From NCBI GenBank assembly GCA_965246945.1, contig CBDFFW010000001.1, positions 744,001 to 808,000 of the forward strand: 64,000 nt of DNA, written 5' to 3'. The notes under the pieces were generated by a model, which was given only the letters and a program-made list of their open reading frames with translations, searched no databases and was not told where the DNA came from. Position 1 is the first letter of the stretch. Each line of letters starts with the position of its first letter. Source of the stretch: CBDFFW01 sp965246945 (GTDB lineage Bacteria; Pseudomonadota; Alphaproteobacteria; UBA11073). The position numbers and the translations under genes are program-made. This document shows, piece by piece, positions 34,145-42,014 of the stretch.

Positions 34145-35572
34145 ATGGCACAGATTCTTCCGGTCATTCTGGCAGGCGGCACCGGTACACGGTTATGGCC
34201 TTTATCGCGTGCGGCTTATCCTAAACAGTTTCTAAATTTAATTGGCAAAGGTTCACTGTTGCAGCAAACGGTGCAACGCGCTCAAGCAGTTAGCGAACAG
34301 CCACCATTGGTAATTGGCCTGGAAGAACACCGTTTTATTATCGCTGATCAACTGGCTGAAATTGAGGTGGCGGATGCGCCGATGGTGTTGGAGCCGACCG
34401 GCAGAAATACCGCCATCGCGGTGGCCTTGGCAGCGTTATGGGCTGAAGCCAATATGCCGCATGCAATATTGCTGGTTTTGCCAGCCGATCATTATATTCC
34501 CGATCACGTTGCGTTTGCGGCCGCAGCCAGCCAGGCAGCCGAATTGGCCAGCCAAGGTTTTCTGACCACTTTTGGCATTACCCCTCATCAACCCACCAGC
34601 AATTATGGTTACATCCAACTGGGTGAAAATTTAAACGCGCATGGTTACCGCGTGGCCAAATTTCATGAAAAACCAGCCAGTGATATTGCCATGCAATATT
34701 TGGCTGCCGGGGGCTGGTATTGGAATAGCGGGATGTTTGCGTTCAATGCCAAACAGGTGTTGCTGGAGATGGGACAGCATGCGCCGCAAGTGCTGGCAGC
34801 TGCGCAAGCCGCATGGGGCGGCCAGCAAGCCAGTAAATATTTTATGCAATTGCCAGCAGATGTTTATGCCAATGCCCCAAATATCTCCATCGATTATGCT
34901 TTAATGGAATCCACGGAAAACGCGGCCATTTTGCCGGTCAATTTGGTGTGGAGTGATGTGGGCCTATGGCAAAGTTTGCATGCATTACAGCAAAATGGGG
35001 ATGCTGCGGCTAATAGCATGTATGGACCCGTAACCGCTGTGGATAGCACAAATTGCCAGTTACATAGCACAGGCCCGCATGTGGCCGCCTTGGGCGTGCA
35101 GGATTTAACTGTGGTGGCAACAGCAGATAGTGTTTTGGTCATGTCGCATGATGCTGCTAAAGGCTGGGGCGAATTGCGCGAACAGCTAAAACTTGATGCA
35201 CCAGAATTATTACAGGGACAACGGCAAAACCACCGGCCCTGGGGCAGTTACCAAGTATTGCATCGGGGCGAAGATTTTTTGGTGAAAGAAATTATTGTGC
35301 GGCCTAGCCAGCGCTTATCGTTGCAGCGCCATAAACACCGCGCCGAACATTGGGTGGTAGTGCAGGGCGTGGCGCGCATTACTTGTGATGATTGGGTGCG
35401 TGAATTGGGGCCGAATATGTCGGTCTATATTCCCGTGGGCGCAGTGCACCGCATGGAAAATGTCGGTGCTGGGCCATTGCATTTAATCGAGGTGCAATCT
35501 GGCAGCTATATCGGTGAAGATGATATTGAGCGGTTGGAGGATGATTTCGGCCGCATGGCAGCATCATCTTAA
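34145..35572 (+). CDS. Mannose-1-phosphate guanylyltransferase / mannose-6-phosphate isomerase
   Basis: The 475-residue bifunctional enzyme makes GDP-mannose. The N-terminal nucleotidyltransferase domain has ILAGGTGTRLWPLSRAAYPKQF, EPTGRNTAIA, and FHEKPASDIA; the C-terminal cupin isomerase domain has RPWGSYQVL, QRLSLQRHKHRAEHWVVVQG and IPVGAVHRMEN. It belongs to the ManC/CpsB/AlgA type II family. The ATG at 34145 gives the standard start. A family 2 glycosyltransferase gene follows after 5 bp, so the pair forms a small polysaccharide operon. Confidence 0.96.
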   Translation: MAQILPVILAGGTGTRLWPLSRAAYPKQFLNLIGKGSLLQQTVQRAQAVSEQPPLVIGLEEHRFIIADQLAEIEVADAPMVLEPTGRNTAIAVALAALWAEANMPHAILLVLPADHYIPDHVAFAAAASQAAELASQGFLTTFGITPHQPTSNYGYIQLGENLNAHGYRVAKFHEKPASDIAMQYLAAGGWYWNSGMFAFNAKQVLLEMGQHAPQVLAAAQAAWGGQQASKYFMQLPADVYANAPNISIDYALMESTENAAILPVNLVWSDVGLWQSLHALQQNGDAAANSMYGPVTAVDSTNCQLHSTGPHVAALGVQDLTVVATADSVLVMSHDAAKGWGELREQLKLDAPELLQGQRQNHRPWGSYQVLHRGEDFLVKEIIVRPSQRLSLQRHKHRAEHWVVVQGVARITCDDWVRELGPNMSVYIPVGAVHRMENVGAGPLHLIEVQSGSYIGEDDIERLEDDFGRMAASS

Positions 35573-35577
35573 GCGCC

Positions 35578-36438
35578 ATGGCCCGCTGCACGATCATCAC
35601 GCCGGCCTATAATGAAGCAGCATTAATCGGCCAGGCAATTGCCAGTGTTTTGGCGCAAACATTTACCGATTGGGAATGGCTAGTTGTTGATGATGGTTCA
35701 ACCGATCGCACGGCTGAAATTGTTGCAGGCACCGCTGACCCACGCATTCGGTTAATTCGCAGTGGGGCACAGGCGGGGGCCGCGGCGGCACGTAATATGG
35801 CGATAGCCCAGACAACCAGTGAATATATTGCGTTGTTGGATGCTGATGATACTTGGCAGTCAACAAAACTGGCTAAACAATTTGATTATCTGACTGCGAA
35901 TAATTTACCAGCCTGCATCACGCAATATGCGATGAAAACACTGCATGGCCACCGGCGGGCTTATACCTTGCCTGATCTGCGGCAGCGCGGTTGGCAGGAA
36001 CGCTTATTGCGCAAATGTGATCTATCGATTGGCAGCACGTTACTGGTGCGGCGGGAATGCTTTAACATGTGCGGTGATTTCAATACCGCGTTGCAACGAC
36101 TGGAAGATTGGGAATGGCTGTGGCGGTTTTTGGCCACAAATGATTTGGGCTGTGTACCGGAAGTATTGGTGAATTTGGAACAATCGGCTTTCCCCACTGC
36201 GGCACGCTTGCTACCGGCTATTAAACATGTGGAACCATTGCTGCAAGCACAAGCTGCTAGGGTTTTTGGGATGCGCGGGGCCCGGCAAATTGCCGCTGCC
36301 ATGTTATATGAACGAGCCGCCCTGGCGCAGCATCAAGGCAGCCGTGCCGATATGATCAAAGCGTTATGGGCAGGCAGTTTAAAATCGCCCAAAGTGTTAT
36401 GGAAAAATAGCTGGGAACGGTTACGCCAACCCGCTTGA
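35578..36438 (+). CDS. Family 2 glycosyltransferase
   Basis: The 286-residue cytoplasmic enzyme has the GT-A fold of family 2: TIITPAYNEAALIGQAIASV, LVVDDGSTDRT and the metal-binding LLDADDTW. The C-terminal helical part binds acceptor. No membrane segment is seen. It is co-transcribed with the GDP-mannose gene, so a mannose donor is possible, though GT2 enzymes use many nucleotide sugars. After it, 36439-36664 has no gene but carries a long palindrome. Confidence 0.92.
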   Translation: MARCTIITPAYNEAALIGQAIASVLAQTFTDWEWLVVDDGSTDRTAEIVAGTADPRIRLIRSGAQAGAAAARNMAIAQTTSEYIALLDADDTWQSTKLAKQFDYLTANNLPACITQYAMKTLHGHRRAYTLPDLRQRGWQERLLRKCDLSIGSTLLVRRECFNMCGDFNTALQRLEDWEWLWRFLATNDLGCVPEVLVNLEQSAFPTAARLLPAIKHVEPLLQAQAARVFGMRGARQIAAAMLYERAALAQHQGSRADMIKALWAGSLKSPKVLWKNSWERLRQPA

Positions 36439-36550
36439 TGTTTGTAAATTATTTTAATTGCTATTTGACCCGTCGAAAAAATGCGTGGCTGAACAATATG
36501 ACAGGTTTCTCACATAACGATGCAATGACTGTTATTAAGTCCCGTCATTG

Positions 36551-36590
36551 TAATAATGTTTCAATGTGCTAGCACATTGAAACATTATTA
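36551..36590. promoter_or_regulatory. 40-bp perfect palindrome
   Basis: TAATAATGTTTCAATGTGCT is followed at once by its exact reverse complement, with no loop. It lies 74 bp before the hisE ATG in a 226-bp gap. There is no T-tract, so a terminator is unlikely. A site for a dimeric or multimeric DNA-binding protein, or a cruciform, is possible. Confidence 0.6.
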
Positions 36591-36664
36591 AGTGGTATAT
36601 TAGGGTAGCGACGTTTAGTAAGTGGATTGTAGCGCTTTAGATATTGTTACCATATAATGCAGGC

Positions 36665-36952
36665 ATGAACGATATACTGGCCGAGCTAAACAGTATTATA
36701 ACCGCGCGGCGCACTGCCGATCCGGCGCAATCTTATACCGCGTTATTATTAAGCGATTTGCCCAAAGCTGCGCAAAAAGTCGGTGAGGAAGCAGTAGAAG
36801 TAGTGATTGCCGCGCTGCAGCCAGACCGCACACAATTGATTTATGAAAGCGCGGATTTGGTTTATCATTTGCTGGTTTTGCTGGCGGCCAAAGATGTTGA
36901 ATTTGCCGAAGTTGAAGCGGAATTGCGCCGCCGCCAGCAAAAAGCTAAATAG
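36665..36952 (+). CDS. hisE: Phosphoribosyl-ATP diphosphatase
   Basis: The 95-residue enzyme removes pyrophosphate from phosphoribosyl-ATP, the second step of histidine synthesis. The MazG-like helical fold shows the metal-binding acids in KVGEEAVEVVIAAL and ESADLVYHLLVLL. As in many alphaproteobacteria it is a separate protein followed by a HIT gene (4 bp gap). The ATG at 36665 gives the usual start. The other his genes that often precede it (hisBHAF) are not here. Confidence 0.95.
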   Translation: MNDILAELNSIITARRTADPAQSYTALLLSDLPKAAQKVGEEAVEVVIAALQPDRTQLIYESADLVYHLLVLLAAKDVEFAEVEAELRRRQQKAK

Positions 36953-36956
36953 AAAT

Positions 36957-37319
36957 ATGGCTTACGATTCTACCAACATATTTGCGAAAATTTTACGCGG
37001 CGAAATTCCATGCAAGCCGATTTATCAAAGTGAACATGCGCTGGCTTTTCACGATATTAATCCACACCGCAAAATTCATGCCTTGGTTATTCCCAAAGGC
37101 GCGTATAGCGATTTTTCGGATTTTGCCAATCATGCCAGTGCCGCTGAAATTGTCGAATTTGCCAAAGCGGTGGCCGAAACGGCAAAACTGCTAGGCGTTA
37201 CGCAAAGTGGTTACCGGCTAATTAGTAATAGTGGTGTGGATAGCGGGCAGGAAGTGCCGCATTACCATGTGCATATTTTGGGCGGTGAAGCGGTGGGCCC
37301 GTTGGTAAGTAAAAGCTAA
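36957..37319 (+). CDS. HIT family protein (HinT-like)
   Basis: The 120-residue protein has the histidine triad HYHVHILGG near the C-terminus and the N-terminal block IFAKILRGEIPCKPIYQSE of the HINT branch. These proteins hydrolyse nucleoside phosphoramidates such as AMP-lysine. It follows hisE by 4 bp, a pairing conserved in alphaproteobacteria. The ATG at 36957 fits; a longer frame from 36843 lies inside hisE. Its stop overlaps the stop of the convergent lspA. Confidence 0.95.
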   Translation: MAYDSTNIFAKILRGEIPCKPIYQSEHALAFHDINPHRKIHALVIPKGAYSDFSDFANHASAAEIVEFAKAVAETAKLLGVTQSGYRLISNSGVDSGQEVPHYHVHILGGEAVGPLVSKS

Positions 37320-37831
37320 CTAACTTTGGGTTTGGTCAATAAATTGGCTGTCAATAGCGTCAGCACGCCAACGCAAATACAACTATCCGCCAGATTAAAG
37401 GCTGGCCAGTGATAACCGAAAACGTGAAAATCTAAAAAATCAAAAACGGCATTGTAATGAAAGCGGTCCATAATATTGCCGATGGCACCGCTCATCACCA
37501 AAATACAGCCCCATTGCTCCAATTTATTTTTACTGCGCACCCACCAATAACCGACCAGTAAAGTAAGTAAACCCGTTAAACCAATCAGCAGGTTGCGTTG
37601 AAATTCTGGGGTTGTGGTGCCAGCATTGCCTAACCCAAAACTTACGCCGTGGTTCCACACACAAACCAAATTAAAAAAGCTGGTAATTGATTTGGCAGGG
37701 TTCAGACATAAATCAAATTGCCAAATAATTTTGGTAAATTGGTCAAGCACGATTAGGCTAAAACCGCCCGCCACTTGCAAATAACGCGTTAAACTTAAGC
37801 GAAAATCAAATTGGCTGACAGGTAAGGACAT
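37316..37831 (-). CDS. lspA: Lipoprotein signal peptidase
   Basis: The 171-residue membrane aspartic protease cuts lipoprotein signal peptides at the lipobox. It has four membrane segments, the N-terminal DQFTKIIW, the NHGVSFGL block, and the catalytic aspartates in GAIGNIMDRF and FNLADSCI. Several likely substrates are encoded in this window (5521, 19499, 25311). It lies 7 bp downstream of the OmpA-type gene on the same strand and may be co-transcribed with it. Confidence 0.95.
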   Translation of the reverse strand: MSLPVSQFDFRLSLTRYLQVAGGFSLIVLDQFTKIIWQFDLCLNPAKSITSFFNLVCVWNHGVSFGLGNAGTTTPEFQRNLLIGLTGLLTLLVGYWWVRSKNKLEQWGCILVMSGAIGNIMDRFHYNAVFDFLDFHVFGYHWPAFNLADSCICVGVLTLLTANLLTKPKVS

Positions 37832-37838
37832 GGGTTGA

Positions 37839-40800
37839 TTACTTGATTAAAAGTTCAGCCTGATCGGCTTGTTGGATTTGTGGCGGCACGCCCACTGCCT
37901 GAATTTGCAATTGATTGGCCGCAACACCGCGTTCGCGGAGTGCGCTTTGCAAGGCACTGGCCCGATTTAGTGCCATACGCCGTGCATCGGATGCTGCGCC
38001 GCCGCTGCCGCCATATGTTTTAACCACTAATTGCAAGGCCGGATTATCGCGCAGTTGCTGGGCGAAGCGATCGATAATTTTACTTTGATTAGCATCCAAT
38101 TGACTGGCGCCATTGGCATATTGTAGCATTTGCCGCGCTAGTGTTGGCGCACCACGCGCAGCACCGCTGGATGAAATCACGGTTGGGGCTGCTGCTTCTT
38201 CCATGGTTGGTAATTGTACCACCTGAGTTTCCGGCGGTTGGCCGCCAATTACTTTTTCAGTGTTTGGCAGTATGGTTTTTAATTCATTTTGCGTTTGCGC
38301 CAGGCGCTGATCCATCACCGCATCCAATGATTTTTGGCTGGCCGTTGGCAATTGCGGCGCAGTCACCGCTTTCAGATCAGTACGCTGTTTTTCCAGTGTG
38401 TTTAGATTTTGTTCAGCCGCGCTTAAGCGGTTCAGCAGAGCAGATTTCTCTGCTTGCATGGCATCTTGATCAACCTGCTGGGTGGTTACGCGGTCATTCA
38501 GTTTGGCATTATCGGCTTTTAATTTGGCCAGCGTTGCTTCCGTTTCCTGCAAGCGTGCCATCATCTCGGTATAATTAGCCGCTGCTGCGGCAGTTTTATT
38601 GCTAGCTGTTGGAGACGCTGTAGCTATGGTTGTTTGAGGCGCAATTGGCGTTGGGGTAACTGCATTATTGGCAACTAGTTTGCCTGGTTTAATGCGGGCG
38701 GCCTGTTTGGAATCGATATCAATCTTTTTATTCAAAGCAGCAACATCCGCTTCAGTGGCGGCAATCTGCGCTTCAATCGTTGTGAGAGAGGCATTGGCTG
38801 GGGCTGTATCATTGGCTATGATAGCTGGTGTATTTTCTGGCAGTGTTGGGGTTGGTGCAACCGGTGTTGATATTTTCGTTTCTTTTTTCGCAACTATTGT
38901 TGGCGCAATAGTTGGTTTATTAACCGTTGATTTAGCCGGTGCTGCTGGTGTGCCAATTTTTTGATTGCTGGCCGCAATGCTGGCTTCACTGGCGGCGATC
39001 TCGGCATTGATATCCGCAATTGATTTGGTCGGCGGCGTGATGGTAAGCGGTTCAACTACGGTTTTTGGTTGTGCAACTTCAGAGATTGGCAGAGCGACTA
39101 TTTGAGGGGTAGGAACCCTTGTTTGAACCGCTGGCTTAAATGTAGTGGCCGCAATCACCGTTTTGGGTTGTGCACTTATCACATCGGCAGATTCTACTGC
39201 TGGCATGATTTGAGGTTGTTCAATTTTTTGCGCAATAGCTGGTTTGGCTGTGCTTTTTATAATTGGAGTTGGCGTAACTGCTGGCACAGCAAATGTTGTA
39301 ATTTGCGTGGTGGCCGGTACCGCCATGGCATCTGTATTGGCTTGGGCAATTACTGGTGCCGCTTCAACAGCGCGAACTGGCGCGGCTTTTAATACTGTTG
39401 GCTGTGGTACTGGTTTGGTTAAATTGATCACTTGCGTGTGCGGTAAGGGCGCATCGGCATCTAAATTCGCTGATGCGATGGGCGCAGCCATCACTTTCGA
39501 TGCAATCACGGCGCTACGTTGAGCAGGTGCTAAAGCAATGGTGGTATGCGGGCTGGCAGCTGTTTCATCAGCCATGGTGTTTGCAGCTGTTGGTAAATCA
39601 ATGACGGCAACGGGCAGTACTGTATCTTCTTGTGCCACTTGTATTTGCGGTTTCGGCAGACCAGCTTTGGGTCGGGCGGTAGCACTAATGACTGTGCGCG
39701 GCAGTGGGGCATCTTCATCCAGCGTGGCGTAATGACTTATAACCGGTGCCTGTGCGATAGCTGGTCTAACTGGTGGGATATCAGCGATATGGGTTTGCGC
39801 GGCGGGGCTTTGCACAAACACAGTTGGCGGCAGCGGTGTTGCCTGCAGCGCTGGGGTTATTGCGGTTTGTGGTGCCGGTGCGTCGGCATCCAATGATGCA
39901 ACAGTGGAAGATGATGCAGCTTTCGGCACAGCGACATTGTGTGTAACGGTATTTCGCGGCACAGGTGCGGCTGCCATAATTTGGGTTTGTGGCAGCGGAA
40001 CTTCGGCGGCGATATCATTGGCCACAACATCGGCTGTGCTTATCACTGGCTTAGGTGCTGCGACAATCGGCGTAATATTTGCCTGCGGCAATGGGACTTG
40101 CGTTTCAGTAACGTTAGAATAGTGCGGCACTGAATTTGTAACCGGCGGCGCTGTATTCACTTGTTGGATAACCGTTTTGGGCAATGGCGCTTGGTCGCCA
40201 TCAGTTGCCGAATAAACGGTGGTAATTTGTGGCGCACTGATCGGCGGTAATTCTGGCAGCGCAGCAACGGGACTAATTTGCGTGCGCGGCGCAGCAATTT
40301 CTTCAATATGCGCAACCGGTGCTAGATACGTTTTATTCGCAATAACCGTTGCCGGTTGCGGCACATTCCCCACAATACCGCCGGTAAACATATCATCATC
40401 AGCTGATTGTGCTTCTGCTGGTGCCAGTATCGGTGGCGGGGTAAACGCCTTATCATCATATACGGATGGCGGCTCGATAATCGGTATGGCCACGGCATCC
40501 ACTGGCGGTTTAGCACCATGCAGCCCGCGGCGGCGTTCGGCATTAATCACGCGTGCTACAATAATAATTTGTGCAGGGGTGGCCGGTAATACCGGCGGAA
40601 AATTGCCAGCGCCATGGCCATCTAAAATGCCCTGTCCAGGCCATTGAATAAGTGTGTTGGGCAATGGCGCACGCTGCCAAACGGTAAGTTCTGTCGGCCC
40701 GTGGTGAGGGCTTTGAATAATGGTTTGCGGCAGCGCTGCGGGTTCAACCGGATTTTGGGTAGTGGTGACGCTGACATTGGCAATTTGTGTTTTGGGTGCC

Positions 40801-41189
40801 ACCGCTGCTTTGGATTTTACTGGTGCAATGTTCGCCAGGGTTGAGGCAACCGCAGTGGATTGGCCCAAAGGCGGCGGCGGGATTAAAACAATTTTTTGGG
40901 CCGGTGGATGTAAAACAATCGGCGCACGCGGCAAAGCAACCGGTGCAGCAATAGGCGCGAAATTCTGACGGGCAATAGGTGAATGCAGCCGGATAATTTG
41001 CCGGTAACCTTCCAGCGTTAATGATGGGGCAGGGGCGGCCATTGGCGCAGGCGGCAGCTGGCTGTAATCCACCGTAATACCGGCCGAAGCTTGATGTGCG
41101 GCCAGGGCGATTAACGCAGCGGCCAGCGCCGTGCTGCGCGTGAATTGCCAGGCGCGGTCAAAAAATAAACAGGGCAGGGCAGACGCCAT
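37839..41189 (-). CDS. Giant Pro/Ala-rich exported protein with OmpA C-terminal domain
   Basis: The 1116-residue protein has an N-terminal hydrophobic stretch ending ALAAHQASA that looks like a signal peptide. Most of its length (about 40-800) is rich in Pro, Ala, Val and Thr and built on a degenerate repeat around 'DAPLPxTxI' (for example DQAPLPKTVIQ, DEDAPLPRTVI, DADAPLPHTQV, EVPLPQTQI). A coiled-coil region follows (about 880-960, with ETEATLAKLKADNAKLNDRV). The end is an OmpA/MotB-like peptidoglycan-binding domain (LDANQSKIIDRFAQQL, then RRMALNRASALQSALRERGV). It probably spans the periplasm while anchored to peptidoglycan. No outer-membrane barrel is visible. Confidence 0.8.
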   Translation of the reverse strand: MASALPCLFFDRAWQFTRSTALAAALIALAAHQASAGITVDYSQLPPAPMAAPAPSLTLEGYRQIIRLHSPIARQNFAPIAAPVALPRAPIVLHPPAQKIVLIPPPPLGQSTAVASTLANIAPVKSKAAVAPKTQIANVSVTTTQNPVEPAALPQTIIQSPHHGPTELTVWQRAPLPNTLIQWPGQGILDGHGAGNFPPVLPATPAQIIIVARVINAERRRGLHGAKPPVDAVAIPIIEPPSVYDDKAFTPPPILAPAEAQSADDDMFTGGIVGNVPQPATVIANKTYLAPVAHIEEIAAPRTQISPVAALPELPPISAPQITTVYSATDGDQAPLPKTVIQQVNTAPPVTNSVPHYSNVTETQVPLPQANITPIVAAPKPVISTADVVANDIAAEVPLPQTQIMAAAPVPRNTVTHNVAVPKAASSSTVASLDADAPAPQTAITPALQATPLPPTVFVQSPAAQTHIADIPPVRPAIAQAPVISHYATLDEDAPLPRTVISATARPKAGLPKPQIQVAQEDTVLPVAVIDLPTAANTMADETAASPHTTIALAPAQRSAVIASKVMAAPIASANLDADAPLPHTQVINLTKPVPQPTVLKAAPVRAVEAAPVIAQANTDAMAVPATTQITTFAVPAVTPTPIIKSTAKPAIAQKIEQPQIMPAVESADVISAQPKTVIAATTFKPAVQTRVPTPQIVALPISEVAQPKTVVEPLTITPPTKSIADINAEIAASEASIAASNQKIGTPAAPAKSTVNKPTIAPTIVAKKETKISTPVAPTPTLPENTPAIIANDTAPANASLTTIEAQIAATEADVAALNKKIDIDSKQAARIKPGKLVANNAVTPTPIAPQTTIATASPTASNKTAAAAANYTEMMARLQETEATLAKLKADNAKLNDRVTTQQVDQDAMQAEKSALLNRLSAAEQNLNTLEKQRTDLKAVTAPQLPTASQKSLDAVMDQRLAQTQNELKTILPNTEKVIGGQPPETQVVQLPTMEEAAAPTVISSSGAARGAPTLARQMLQYANGASQLDANQSKIIDRFAQQLRDNPALQLVVKTYGGSGGAASDARRMALNRASALQSALRERGVAANQLQIQAVGVPPQIQQADQAELLIK

Positions 41190-41253
41190 TTTGGCCCGAG
41201 CTTACAAGCCGAGTCAGCACACCGCAAGCGGTGACATATAATTGTGAGCCGGT

Positions 41254-41640
41254 TTAACGGATCAATTCGATTTTAATATCGGTAATCTCTGTCAATTCCA
41301 GCCATTGCCGGTCGGCAGTTAGCGCCGTTAAGCTGCGAATTTTGGCGGTAGCCAAACACGCGCGATCGGCAAAGGAAATATTATATTTGCGGGTTAATAG
41401 CCGCAGCGCCGCTGCCGTCTCAGCATAATGTTCATCAAAGGGTATAATAGGTATATTCAATTCTTGTAAAGCTGCTTTTAAATAATTTAGATCAAAGCCC
41501 TTATCAGACGCTTTAGCTAAAAATTCAGAATAATTAACAGCGGATAAAACACCAAAGGCAAAAGCTGCAATGACTTTATCTTTGCCTTTTTCACTTTGAG
41601 CAAAAGCCATTAAAGCGGAAGTGTCGAACACATATAGCAT
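41254..41640 (-). CDS. PIN-domain toxin, VapC-like
   Basis: The 128-residue PIN-domain RNase shows the four acidic positions: Asp6 (YVFDTSALMA), Glu39 (NYSEFLA), Asp92 (SFADRACLA) and Asp110 (TADRQW). VapC toxins cut specific tRNAs or rRNA. It overlaps the upstream antitoxin gene by one base (TAATG arrangement), as expected for a type II pair. The 41190-41253 gap after it contains a short hairpin (CCGC/GCGG). Confidence 0.92.
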   Translation of the reverse strand: MLYVFDTSALMAFAQSEKGKDKVIAAFAFGVLSAVNYSEFLAKASDKGFDLNYLKAALQELNIPIIPFDEHYAETAAALRLLTRKYNISFADRACLATAKIRSLTALTADRQWLELTEITDIKIELIR

Positions 41641-41900
41641 TATATGTATTTTTCATCTTCCATTTTAGCTTCCAAACGTTTTTCTGCTAAAAACTGATCA
41701 ACCGTATAATCTGGAGCATATTTTTTAAACAAAGTTTGGATTTTACGAATGGCCTGTTCACGGGTACTTAATGTTACATCGCCTTCGTCACTTACCTGAA
41801 ACGTAATTTCCTCACCATCTTTAATACCCAATTGCGCCCTTAACTGAGCAGGAATAACCACTCGACCATTACTGGTTACTGGCACGCGATATGTCTGCAT
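41640..41900 (-). CDS. AbrB/MazE-type antitoxin
   Basis: The 86-residue protein starts with a swapped-hairpin AbrB DNA-binding domain (YRVPVTSNGRVVIPAQLRAQ, then LGIKDGEEITFQV). Its C-terminal tail (KRLEAKMEDEKY) would wrap and neutralise the PIN toxin encoded just downstream. Such pairs repress their own promoter. The 41901-42014 region upstream is AT-rich, has no gene, and should hold the promoter of the pair. Confidence 0.9.
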   Translation of the reverse strand: MQTYRVPVTSNGRVVIPAQLRAQLGIKDGEEITFQVSDEGDVTLSTREQAIRKIQTLFKKYAPDYTVDQFLAEKRLEAKMEDEKYI

Positions 41901-42014
41901 AGATACAATATGTCATATGTAAACAAACATGTCAATTAACTAGCATTGTATTTTACTTATAATATTTTTATGAAAATATAGATATAAGGGTATGTTCAAC
42001 AATATAATTTTTAA

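Noticed and set aside
33547..34182. Alternative long frames across the Arg/Gly-rich gene on both strands
   Set aside because: They give unnatural His/Val-rich low-complexity translations, while the chosen frame has a regular repeat and an ordered C-terminus.
36551..36590. 40-bp palindrome as a canonical parS site
   Set aside because: The centre is CTAG within a longer dyad and not the CACGTG centre of parS, so only the outer bases agree.
39069..40968. Several open frames on the plus strand across the OmpA-type gene
   Set aside because: They are by-products of the Pro/Ala/Val/Thr-rich coding sequence on the minus strand and show no domain or ribosome site.
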